Shown piece after piece: positions 15,522 through 23,780 of a DNA stretch of 48,350 nucleotides; position 1 is the stretch's first letter; every line of letters starts with the position of its first letter. The stretch is from Kutzneria sp. 744 (GTDB lineage Bacteria; Actinomycetota; Actinomycetes; Mycobacteriales; Pseudonocardiaceae), in contig NZ_KK037166.1 of assembly GCF_000568255.1 (NCBI RefSeq), forward strand, positions 9,603,097 through 9,651,446. Reading direction: 5' to 3'. The notes beneath the pieces were generated by a model that was not told the DNA's origin, ran no database searches, and saw only the letters and a list, made by a program, of their open reading frames with translations. Position numbers and translations under genes: made by a program.

Positions 15522-16261
15522 GATCGGCGCAGCGCGCCGGCGATCACCCGCAGGGTCTCCTCGGGCTGCTCCAGCACGGCGAAGTGGCCGCCGTTCAACG
15601 GGTGCAGGCCGAAGCCGGCGGTGGTCTGGTCGGCCCAGCCACGCATGGAGTCGTAGGTGGCCTGCTGGTCCTCGATGCCGCCCAGCGCCAGGATGGGGAC
15701 ATCGAGCTCGGGGCGGGGCATGTAGCGGTAGGCGACCTTGGCGGTGAGGTCGGCGCGCAGCGGCGGCATGATCATCTTGAGTATCCTCCGGTCGGTGAGG
15801 TACTGCTCGGGCGTGCCGCCGAGATCCCGCAGCAGGGCGATGATCTCCTCGTCGGTCACGGCGTCGTCGGCGAAGTCCTCGGACTGCGGGGCGGAGAACC
15901 CGGACACGATGAGGTGGGACGGCATGGGCCCGCCCAGGCCTCGGATGACGTGCAGCACCTCGAAAGCGGTCAACGCCCCGAAGCTGTGGCCGTACACCGC
16001 ATAGGGAGCGTCCTGGGCGTCAGCGAGCAGCGCCTCGGCCAGTTCCGAGGCCAGGGAAGGGATATCCACGTGCGGGGTCTCCCGCAGCCGGGTCTCCCGG
16101 CCGGGATACTGCACGGGAAGCACGCTGACGCCGGGAATCCGGCCGATCCACGGGCGGAAGGCTGAGGCGGAGCCGCCGGCGTGCGGCAGGCAGTACAGCC
16201 GAAGGCCGCCCTCCGTGTCCGGAAAGGGCAGCCAGCGGCTGTGACCGACAGTGGCGGTCAC
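15518..16261 (-). CDS. type II thioesterase
   Basis: 247 residues from GTG 16261. Type II (editing) thioesterases hydrolyse aberrant acyl groups from PKS/NRPS carrier domains. Motifs: LPHAGGSA near residue 25, nucleophile YGHSFGALTAFE (Ser93), acidic residue in ALGGIEDQQ, and histidine GGHFAV (His226). The GTG overlaps the FkbH-like stop (GTGA), so it is part of the PKS operon. No PKS protein here ends in its own thioesterase, so an additional release role cannot be excluded. Confidence 0.92.
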   Translation of the reverse strand: MTATVGHSRWLPFPDTEGGLRLYCLPHAGGSASAFRPWIGRIPGVSVLPVQYPGRETRLRETPHVDIPSLASELAEALLADAQDAPYAVYGHSFGALTAFEVLHVIRGLGGPMPSHLIVSGFSAPQSEDFADDAVTDEEIIALLRDLGGTPEQYLTDRRILKMIMPPLRADLTAKVAYRYMPRPELDVPILALGGIEDQQATYDSMRGWADQTTAGFGLHPLNGGHFAVLEQPEETLRVIAGALRRS

Positions 16262-17313
16262 TCGACGACCTCCATGACGACGTAGCCGGGCGGCGGCTGG
16301 ATCTGGCTCAGGTCGGCGGCCAGCACGACGTGTTTGCCGTCGCGGGAGGCCTCGCGGAAGCCGCTGAAGGCGTAGGTGATCTGCATCATCCGGTTCCGCC
16401 CGGTCTCCACGAAGTCGGCCCGCAGCCCGGCGCCGGCCGCGTGGGCCAGGCCCATGATGTGTCCAAGCAGGACGGTGCCGACGCCGCGGGACATCACCCG
16501 GCACGACATCAGCATCATGTTCAGTCGCCAGTCCGGAGAGTCCTTCTCCACCAGGGCCAGGCCGATCTTCCCGTACGAGCCGAAGCGGTCGGTCAGCGAG
16601 GCCACCAGCAGCAGATGGTCCGGCGACTCCCGCAGCGCGTCCAGCTCGTCGTAGGAGTACGTGCGACCGGTGGAGTTGAGCTGGTTGGTGCGCACGGTCA
16701 GCTCTTCGGCCCGCTGAAGGTCCTCCCGCCGGGCCGGGGCGATGGTGAAGGTCATGCCCAGGCTGGCCAGGAACTCCTCGCTGGTGCCGACGAAGTCGGA
16801 CTCGATCTCGTCCCGGGCCAGCTGGCTCTGGTACATGCCGCGGCGCTGGGCCGACTCGTCGGTCACGAACCGCGGCCGGAACTCCGGGCGGGACAACACC
16901 TCGTCCATCGCGGCACTGTCCACACAGGTCACCTGGGGCAGCGCATGGCCGACCTCGGCCAGTTCGAACTCCTGGTCGTCGACGAAGGCGAACGCGTCCA
17001 GCCCGAGATTGAGCTTGGCCGCGATGCGCTCGACCGACGAGGACTTGGCGTTCCACGAGATCTGCGGCCACAGGAACAGGTCGGCCAGGCCCAGCTCGGC
17101 CAGCTTGGCCATGGCCGCCTCGTGGTCGTTCTTGCTGGCCACGGAGTTCAGCACGCCCATCGAGTCCAGCCGGCGGATGTGGTCCACGACGGACGGTCGG
17201 ACCGTGACGGCGGAGTCCTCCAGCAGCACGCCGTCCCACAGCGTGTTGTCCAGGTCCCACACCACACACTTGATCTTGCCCTGGACGGGCTTGGCCAATA
17301 GCTCGGCGGTCAC
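16258..17313 (-). CDS. FkbH-like protein, glyceryl-ACP synthase (HAD family)
   Basis: 351 residues. FkbH-like enzymes dephosphorylate 1,3-bisphosphoglycerate and load the glyceryl group on a discrete ACP, the first step to hydroxymalonyl/methoxymalonyl-ACP. The HAD nucleophile motif is plain (VVWDLDNTLWDG, D20 and D22), followed by the family's C-terminal half (VRTNQLNSTGRTYS). GTG 17313 is chosen: it overlaps the ACAD stop as GTGA and has GGGAG five bases upstream; another in-frame GTG at 17322 is possible. It lies in one operon with FkbI-, FkbJ- and FkbK-like genes, which fixes the pathway. Confidence 0.93.
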   Translation of the reverse strand: MTAELLAKPVQGKIKCVVWDLDNTLWDGVLLEDSAVTVRPSVVDHIRRLDSMGVLNSVASKNDHEAAMAKLAELGLADLFLWPQISWNAKSSSVERIAAKLNLGLDAFAFVDDQEFELAEVGHALPQVTCVDSAAMDEVLSRPEFRPRFVTDESAQRRGMYQSQLARDEIESDFVGTSEEFLASLGMTFTIAPARREDLQRAEELTVRTNQLNSTGRTYSYDELDALRESPDHLLLVASLTDRFGSYGKIGLALVEKDSPDWRLNMMLMSCRVMSRGVGTVLLGHIMGLAHAAGAGLRADFVETGRNRMMQITYAFSGFREASRDGKHVVLAADLSQIQPPPGYVVMEVVE

Positions 17314-18443
17314 GGCTCCCACTTCCGGTAGGCCTCGGCGGCGATGGTCATCCGCTGGATCTCGGTGCTGCCCTCGATGATCTCCATGACCTTGGCGTCA
17401 CGGTAGAAGCGCCCGACCGGGAACTCCGGGCTGCATCCGTTGGCCCCGTGCACCTGCACCGCCTCGGACGCGTGCCGGGCGGCGGCGGTGGAGGCGAAGT
17501 ACTTGGCGATCCACGTGGCCATGATCGTGGCGGCGTCACCGCGGTCCTTGAGCCGGCCGGCCTCGGCCAGCAACAGACGCGCGGCCCGCACATCGGTGAC
17601 CATGTCCGACAGCTTGGCCTGGATCAACGGCAGATCCCGCAGCGCGGTGCCGCCCACGCGGCGCTCGGCGGCGTAGGCCGAACACGCGTCGATGCAGGCC
17701 TGGATGATGCCGACCGAGCCGGCGGCCACGCTGTAACGGCCGAGGTCCAGCGTGCCGGTGAGCACCATGCCCGAAGCGAAACCACTGGGCCCCAACAGGG
17801 CCTCGGGTCCCAGCTCGACATCTGAGAAGGCGATCTCGGCCAGCATCGACGACCGGGTGCCGAGCATGTCGTCGATCGGGTTCACCAGCACGCCGGGCGC
17901 GGTGCTGGGCACCAGCAGCGCGATGGTGCTGGCCGGCCCCTTGGCGAACACCAGGAACAGGTCGGCCCGCTGCCCGTTGGTGGTCCACTTCTTCAGGCCG
18001 TTGAGCAGCCAGCCGCCCTTGTGCGGCACGGCGGTCGTGGTGATCGCCGCGGTGTCGCTGCCGGCGCCCGGTTCGGACAGGCAGAACGCGCCGAGCGTGC
18101 GGCCGGTGGCCAGCGCCGGCCCCCACTGTTGGATCTGGGCGGCGGTGCCGAAGCGTTGCAGCGCCCAGGACAGCATGGTGTGCACGGTGAGCAGGCTGCG
18201 CACCGACGAGCAGCCGCGGCCCACCTCCTCGTGGATCTCGCCGAGCGTCACCATGCCGATGCCCGATCCGCCGATCTCGACCGGCAGGAACGGGGCCCAC
18301 AGGCCGGCGTCGGCGATCCGGTCCAGCAGCTCCTCCGGGATCGCGCCGGCCCGGTCCCAGGCGTCCGCCTCCGGCCTGATCTCGGAGTCCACGAAGGACC
18401 GCGCGTAGGCCCGGTCGAGCGTGGGGGCCAGTTGCTGGGTCAT
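17310..18443 (-). CDS. FkbI-like acyl-ACP dehydrogenase
   Basis: 377 residues, full-length ACAD. In extender-unit pathways the FkbI-like enzyme oxidises the hydroxyacyl-ACP intermediate towards 2-hydroxymalonyl-ACP. The flavin motif LSEPGAGSDT (122-131) and the catalytic glutamate in IIEGSTEIQRM are intact, unlike the ACAD at 4309. A good RBS (AAGGAG) precedes ATG 18443. It sits between the FkbJ-like ACP and the FkbH-like gene in the expected set. Confidence 0.92.
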   Translation of the reverse strand: MTQQLAPTLDRAYARSFVDSEIRPEADAWDRAGAIPEELLDRIADAGLWAPFLPVEIGGSGIGMVTLGEIHEEVGRGCSSVRSLLTVHTMLSWALQRFGTAAQIQQWGPALATGRTLGAFCLSEPGAGSDTAAITTTAVPHKGGWLLNGLKKWTTNGQRADLFLVFAKGPASTIALLVPSTAPGVLVNPIDDMLGTRSSMLAEIAFSDVELGPEALLGPSGFASGMVLTGTLDLGRYSVAAGSVGIIQACIDACSAYAAERRVGGTALRDLPLIQAKLSDMVTDVRAARLLLAEAGRLKDRGDAATIMATWIAKYFASTAAARHASEAVQVHGANGCSPEFPVGRFYRDAKVMEIIEGSTEIQRMTIAAEAYRKWEP

Positions 18444-18453
18444 GTCACGCTCC

Positions 18454-18699
18454 TTAACGGACGACCGCGGACCGCAGGCCGTCCACCAGCTCGGTCATCG
18501 CCTTGGCGGTGCGGAAGTTGTCGATGCGCAGCTCGTCGTTGGGGATGGTGACCGTGAACTCCTTCTCGATGTGCATGACCAGCTCCATGGCGAACAGGGA
18601 GTTGATGTAGCCCAGGGAGAAGATGTCCTCGGTGTCGGTGATCTCCGCCTGCGGGAAGCGGTTGGTGATGAAAGCGAGAATCCGTGCCGTGGTGTCCAT
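18454..18699 (-). CDS. FkbJ-like acyl carrier protein for hydroxymalonyl-ACP (ACP 3)
   Basis: 81-residue ACP. The attachment serine is S34 in GYINSLFAMELV, the Asn-Ser-Leu context typical of FkbJ-type carriers rather than Asp-Ser-Leu. It carries glyceryl, then hydroxymalonyl, and delivers the unit to a PKS acyltransferase. ATG 18699 is chosen; upstream in-frame codons overlap the FkbK-like gene and add no domain. It is 11 bases downstream of the FkbK-like gene and 10 upstream of FkbI. Confidence 0.92.
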   Translation of the reverse strand: MDTTARILAFITNRFPQAEITDTEDIFSLGYINSLFAMELVMHIEKEFTVTIPNDELRIDNFRTAKAMTELVDGLRSAVVR

Positions 18700-18710
18700 G
18701 TCGCTGCCCC

Positions 18711-19556
18711 TCAGTTGTTGTAGGTGTAGAAGCCGCGGCCGCTCTTGCGGCCGTGCAGTCCGGCGTCGGTCATCTGCTTGAGCAGCGGGCACGGCCGGTA
18801 CTTGCTGTCCGCGTAGTGCTCGTAGAGCACCTCGACGCTGTAGAGAATGGTGTCCACGCCGATCAGGTCGGCGGTCTCCAGCGGCCCCATCGGGTGCCCG
18901 AAGCAGCCGCGGAACACGTCGTCCACCGACTCGGCCGTGGCCACGCCCTCGTGCACCAGGTAGGCCGCCTCGTTGATGGTCAGCATCAGCACCCGGTTGG
19001 AAACGAAGCCGGACGCGTCCTTCACGTCCACCCAGCGTTTGCCCATGCTGGCCAACAGGTCCCGGGTGCGCTGGAGGGTCTCCGGCGTGGTGTGGAAGCC
19101 GGGGATCAGCTCGACGACGGGCTTGGCCGGCACCGGGTTCATGAAGTGCACGCCCACGACCCGCTCCGGATGCGTTCCCACGGAGGCGATCCGGGTGATC
19201 GGGATGGCCGAGGTGTTGGCCACCACCACGGTGTCGGCCGGCAGCACGCGGTCCAGCTCGGCGTGCACCTCGCGCTTGACCTCCCAGTTCTCGGTGACGT
19301 TCTCGATCACCAGCTCGGCTTTGGTCAGCGCGTCCAGGCCGACGGCGGTGGTGATGCGGGAGAGCACCTCGTCCGGGTCGAGGGTGGGGCCGCCCATCAT
19401 GCGGGACAGGCGGCAGTTGCGGTGGATCGCGGTCCGCGCGTCGGCCAGGACCTGCTCGCTGGTGTCCACGAGGACGACGTCGTGCCCGCCGGTGGCCACG
19501 TTCTGCGCGACGCCGATGCCCATCACACCCGCGCCCACCACACCGATCACTGCCAT
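18711..19556 (-). CDS. FkbK-like 3-hydroxyacyl-CoA/ACP dehydrogenase
   Basis: 281 residues. It has an N-terminal Rossmann motif (GVVGAGVMGIG, 5-15) and the C-terminal domain of 3-hydroxyacyl-CoA dehydrogenases (GFHTTPET, DASGFVSNRVL). FkbK-like enzymes oxidise the glyceryl-ACP hydroxyl with NAD(P)+ on the way to hydroxymalonyl-ACP. ATG 19556 overlaps the PKS C stop by 10 bases. With FkbH, I and J the pathway is complete up to hydroxymalonyl-ACP. No FkbG-type O-methyltransferase is found, so the extender is predicted to stay unmethylated. Confidence 0.93.
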   Translation of the reverse strand: MAVIGVVGAGVMGIGVAQNVATGGHDVVLVDTSEQVLADARTAIHRNCRLSRMMGGPTLDPDEVLSRITTAVGLDALTKAELVIENVTENWEVKREVHAELDRVLPADTVVVANTSAIPITRIASVGTHPERVVGVHFMNPVPAKPVVELIPGFHTTPETLQRTRDLLASMGKRWVDVKDASGFVSNRVLMLTINEAAYLVHEGVATAESVDDVFRGCFGHPMGPLETADLIGVDTILYSVEVLYEHYADSKYRPCPLLKQMTDAGLHGRKSGRGFYTYNN

Positions 19557-22500
19557 GACTGCTCCGTTTCCGTGTTGGTGTCCATGACCTGTGCGGCGAG
19601 CGCCCGCACGGTGGGCCGCTCGAACAGCGTCGCCGTGGGGACCGAGACGCCGAGGCGTTCCCTGACCAGCGCCAGCATGTGCAGCGCGATCAGCGAGTTG
19701 CCCCCGAGGTCGAAGAAGTTGTCGCGCGACCCGACCGGCTCCACGCCGAGCACGGACGACCAGATGTCGGCCAGGGCGCGCTCGTTGTCGTCGCCGGGCG
19801 CCACAAACGGTTGCGGCAGCTCGGGTCGCGGGTATCGCTTGCTCGTGGTCTGCTGCCGGGGCAGCGTCTGCGTGGCGGTCCTGACCGGCAGCCGGTCCTG
19901 GAGACCGCCGGCGGCGACCACCAGCTGGCCGCCGTGCGTGACGACCCGGTCGAAGGCCGTCAATGCCTCGGTGCGGGTCATCGCGTGTTTGGCCATGGTG
20001 GCGCCGATCCGGCCGTCCAGCCGGTCGAGGGTGCCGGGCCAGGTGTCCCAGGCGGCGCAGGTCCAGTTCTCGTTGCGGGCCAAGGCGGTCAGCGCCGCGT
20101 TGGCCGCCGCGTACGCGCCGAGCGTCATGCCGCCGAGCACGGACGAGGTCGAGGAGAACAGGACGCACCAGTCGGGGCGGTCCACTTCGGGTAGCGTCGC
20201 GATCACCGTCGCCAGCACCCGTGCGCCCTCGACCTTAGCACTGAAGTGCTGCGCCACAACGGATTCGCCGCTTTGTGCCAACGGCAGGAGCTGGTCGACG
20301 CCGGCCGAGGCGGCGGCGTGCACGACGCCGTCGATCCGGCCCTGCTCGAACAGGGCGCGCATGGCGTCGACGTCCGTGACGTCGATCGACCGCACCTCGG
20401 CGTTCTCGATCTCGCCGCCGCTGCGGCCGGTCACGATGACCCGCGCCCCGGCGTCCACGAAGTGTTGCGCCAGTTGACGTCCGACCGTGCCGAGGCCACC
20501 GGTGATGAGATACGTCCCACCCCGCTTGACGGTCTGTCCAGCGTGGACGGTCACGGGTTCGTAGGCGGGGGAGTAGCGGCGGTCGCCGCGGTGCGCAACC
20601 AGCACGGACTCGGTGGGCCGGGTCAGCTCGGCGGCAAGCGCTTGCGCCGCCTCGATCACCGTGTACGCGGGGTCGAGGTCGATGCTGCGGGCGTCCAGGT
20701 TGAGGTATTCCTGGTTGGCGACCACGGGCAGCGCCGCGATGGCCGCCTGGATCGGCGACACCGGTTCGCCGACGGCCTGACCGCCTCGCGTCACGACGAG
20801 CACGGTCAGGTCCGCGCCGGTGCTCAACGTCCTGGCCGTGGCCGTCACCGCGGCGACCTCGTCGACAGCGTCCAAAGCGGACAGATCGACGACGGTGCCG
20901 TACAGGTCACCGCCGCTGAGTTCGGCGTCGAAGCCGGCTTGGCACAGCAGTTCCGTCAGCGTCTCACCCACTCCGCCGGCGTCCGGGATGATCACGAACT
21001 GCGCAGGCTCGGCCGCGTCACCGGGATGTGCCGGTAGCCAGCTCTGGGTGAGCAGTTCGACGTTGTCCCTGATCACCGGCTTCGGCGCGTCGATCCAGTA
21101 CCGCTGGCGCTGGAACGGATACTGCGGCAGGCCAACCCGGCCCAGTTCGCGATCGCCCTGGTATCCGGCCCAATCGATGGCGACGCCGGTCAGCCACAGC
21201 CGTCCGGCGGCCTCGGCCAGCACCGAGCCGCGGCGGTCGTCGGAAGCCGGCAGCGTGGCGACGATCAGCGGCCAGCGCTCGGGCTGGCAGTCGCGATGGC
21301 CGCGGACCATGGCGCCCAGCGACTGGCCGGGGCCGATCTCCACCAACGCCAGATCACCTTGGGCCAGCATGGTCTCAACGGCCCGGTCGAACTGCACCGG
21401 GGCGCACATGTGCTCGGCCCAGTACTCCGGAGCGGGAGCGGTCGTGATCGGCTCGCCGGTGACGTTGGAGACGTACGGGATGGTCGGGGCGTGCAGCGTG
21501 ATGTTCGCCTTGATCCACTCGGTCAGCTCGTCCCGGATCGGGGCCAGCATGCGGGAGTGGAACGCGTGGGTCGTGGACAGCGGGCGGCAGGGGATCGAGT
21601 CCTCGGCCAGCTTCCGCCGCAACTCCGTCAAGGACGCGCCGGACACGACCGTCAGGTCCGGGCCGTTGATCGCGGCGATGTCCACGCCGTCCAGCCGGTG
21701 TCGGAGTTCCTCGGCCGAGCGGGGGACCGCCGCCATTTCGCCACCGGGGAGGGCGTTGATTAGCTTCGCCCGGTGCACGACCAGCTTCAGGGCGTCCTCC
21801 AGCGACAACACGCCGGCCAGGCAGGCGGCGACGTACTCGCCGAGGCTGTAACCGACCAGCACGGACGGCTCCACACCCCAGGACCGGATCAGTTGCGCCA
21901 GCGCGTATTCGACGGCGAACAGGGCCGGGTGGAGGCGATCGGTGGCGTCCTGCGGGGCCGTGGTGGCGCGGCCCATGAGCTGGGCGAGGCCGTTGGAAGT
22001 GGCCCGGCGCGATTGGAGCATGTCCTGCACGGGGGCGAGGCCGATGATCTCGATGCAGGCATCCATGGCCATCGCGAACGCCGGCTCGGACTCGTACAGG
22101 TGCCGGGCCATACCGGGGTACTGCTCGCCGGCCCCGGCCAGCAGGAAGGCCACGCCGCGGTCGGTGCGGCCGTCGTGGCGGGTCAGGAATTCGCCGTCAC
22201 GGATCTTGTCGGCCGCCTCTTTCGCGTCGTTGGCGACGACGATCCGGCGATGGCGGAACACCGACCGCCCGCCCTGCAACGTGTTCGCGACATCGGCCAG
22301 GGAGTCTTCCGTCACGGCAAGGTGATCGGCCAGCCGTGTGCCCATCTCGTCGGCCGCCTGGGCGTTTCGGGCCGACCAGACGAGGAGCTCCGGTCGCGGG
22401 GAAGGCTCACGGACGACGACCGGCGCCTCCTCGACGATCACGTGGGCGTTGGTGCCGCCGATGCCGAAGGCACTCACGCCGGCGCGGCGCTTCCGCTCCT

Positions 22501-23710
22501 GGCGAGGCCACGGGTGTGCCGTCGTCACCACGTCCAGGTCGGCCCGGCCGGCCGCGAGCTGGGGGTTCAGGGTCTCCAGGTTCAGCGTCGGCGGGATCTC
22601 CTCGTGGTGCAGGGAAAGCGCCGTCTTGATCAGGCCGGTCACGCCGGCGGCCCGGTCGAGGTGGCCCACGTTGGTCTTGATGGAGCCGATTCTCAGGCTC
22701 TCACCGTGGAACACCCGTTGCAGGGCAGCGATTTCCGAGGCATCGCCCAGCGCGGTGCCGGTGCCGTGCGCCTCCACGTAATCGATGTCCGACGGCTCAA
22801 GGCCGGCCGCCGCCAGCGCCTCAGCGATCACCGCGGCCTGGCCCTCGACGCCGGGGGCGGTGAAGCCGACCTTGCGGCCGGCGTCGTTGTTGACGGCCCA
22901 GCCGCGCAGCACCGCGTACACCCGGTCGCCGTCGGCGAGGGCGTCTTCCAAACGCCGCAAGGCAACCACACCGACGCCGCCACCCAGCGGGGCGCCGAGG
23001 CCGGACGCGTCGAACGCGCGGCACTCGGCGTCCGGCGGGGCGATGCCGCCTTCCTGGTACAGGTAGCCGACTTCGTGCGGCACGGCCAGCGAGACGCCGC
23101 CGGCCAGCGCGAGGTCGCACTCGAAGTTGGCCAGGCTGCTGGCCGCCACGCACACCGCCACCAGCGACGTCGAGCATGCGCTCTGGATCGCGAAGGCCGG
23201 CCCGGACAGCCCGAGCAGGTGGGCCACGCGGGTCGCGAGGGTGTCCTTCTCGTTGGCCAGGGCCAACGCCATGTCGCCCATCTCCCGGGCGGCCCCGGCC
23301 GGCACCAGGTTGTTGATCAGGTACGTGCTCCAGGCCGTGCCGGCGAAAACCCCGACCGCGCCGTCGAAACGGGCCGGGTCGCAGCCGGCGTCCTCCAGCG
23401 CGTGCCAGCAGTGCTCCAGCAGCAGCCGGTGCTGAGGGTCGAGGATCTGCGCCTCCTTCGGGTTGATCCCGAAGAAGTCGGCGTCGAACTCGGCGATGCC
23501 GTCGATCACCGCGCCCGCCTTGACGTAGGCGGGATCGTCGACGAGGTCGGGGGAGACGCCGTTGGCCCGCAGCTCGTCATCGGTGAACCTGCGGATGCCG
23601 GACCGGCCGGCGCGAATGGTCGCCCACAGCTCGTCGACGTCGGCCGCGCCGGGGAAACGGCCGGCCATGCCGACCAGCGCGATGTCGGTGCTCTGGATCT
23701 CGTCGCTCAC
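19547..23710 (-). CDS. type I PKS C: KS-AT-KR-ACP (last extension module)
   Basis: 1387 residues from GTG 23710, preceded by GGAGGGGG; an ATG at 23848 would overlap the previous gene by 68 bases and add only low-complexity sequence. Domains: KS with active Cys179 (QSACSTS), AT with Ser622 in GYSLGEYVAAC and specificity motif HAFH at 715-718, KR with NADPH motif ITGGLGTVG near 1070 and catalytic Tyr1200 (GAYAAANAAL), ACP Ser1339 (LGGNSLIAL). There is no DH, ER, thioesterase or condensation domain, so a beta-hydroxyacyl-ACP is left at the end. HAFH usually means malonyl, but the discrete hydroxymalonyl-ACP set encoded just downstream suggests this or the preceding module uses it. It has no N-terminal coiled-coil docking helix. 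Confidence 0.93.
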   Translation of the reverse strand: MSDEIQSTDIALVGMAGRFPGAADVDELWATIRAGRSGIRRFTDDELRANGVSPDLVDDPAYVKAGAVIDGIAEFDADFFGINPKEAQILDPQHRLLLEHCWHALEDAGCDPARFDGAVGVFAGTAWSTYLINNLVPAGAAREMGDMALALANEKDTLATRVAHLLGLSGPAFAIQSACSTSLVAVCVAASSLANFECDLALAGGVSLAVPHEVGYLYQEGGIAPPDAECRAFDASGLGAPLGGGVGVVALRRLEDALADGDRVYAVLRGWAVNNDAGRKVGFTAPGVEGQAAVIAEALAAAGLEPSDIDYVEAHGTGTALGDASEIAALQRVFHGESLRIGSIKTNVGHLDRAAGVTGLIKTALSLHHEEIPPTLNLETLNPQLAAGRADLDVVTTAHPWPRQERKRRAGVSAFGIGGTNAHVIVEEAPVVVREPSPRPELLVWSARNAQAADEMGTRLADHLAVTEDSLADVANTLQGGRSVFRHRRIVVANDAKEAADKIRDGEFLTRHDGRTDRGVAFLLAGAGEQYPGMARHLYESEPAFAMAMDACIEIIGLAPVQDMLQSRRATSNGLAQLMGRATTAPQDATDRLHPALFAVEYALAQLIRSWGVEPSVLVGYSLGEYVAACLAGVLSLEDALKLVVHRAKLINALPGGEMAAVPRSAEELRHRLDGVDIAAINGPDLTVVSGASLTELRRKLAEDSIPCRPLSTTHAFHSRMLAPIRDELTEWIKANITLHAPTIPYVSNVTGEPITTAPAPEYWAEHMCAPVQFDRAVETMLAQGDLALVEIGPGQSLGAMVRGHRDCQPERWPLIVATLPASDDRRGSVLAEAAGRLWLTGVAIDWAGYQGDRELGRVGLPQYPFQRQRYWIDAPKPVIRDNVELLTQSWLPAHPGDAAEPAQFVIIPDAGGVGETLTELLCQAGFDAELSGGDLYGTVVDLSALDAVDEVAAVTATARTLSTGADLTVLVVTRGGQAVGEPVSPIQAAIAALPVVANQEYLNLDARSIDLDPAYTVIEAAQALAAELTRPTESVLVAHRGDRRYSPAYEPVTVHAGQTVKRGGTYLITGGLGTVGRQLAQHFVDAGARVIVTGRSGGEIENAEVRSIDVTDVDAMRALFEQGRIDGVVHAAASAGVDQLLPLAQSGESVVAQHFSAKVEGARVLATVIATLPEVDRPDWCVLFSSTSSVLGGMTLGAYAAANAALTALARNENWTCAAWDTWPGTLDRLDGRIGATMAKHAMTRTEALTAFDRVVTHGGQLVVAAGGLQDRLPVRTATQTLPRQQTTSKRYPRPELPQPFVAPGDDNERALADIWSSVLGVEPVGSRDNFFDLGGNSLIALHMLALVRERLGVSVPTATLFERPTVRALAAQVMDTNTETEQSWQ

Positions 23711-23780
23711 GATGCTGTCCCCCTCCGGGGTGTACGCTGCCGCCTCGCGGGGCTCTTGCTCACTGTCGCCATGTCCGTTC

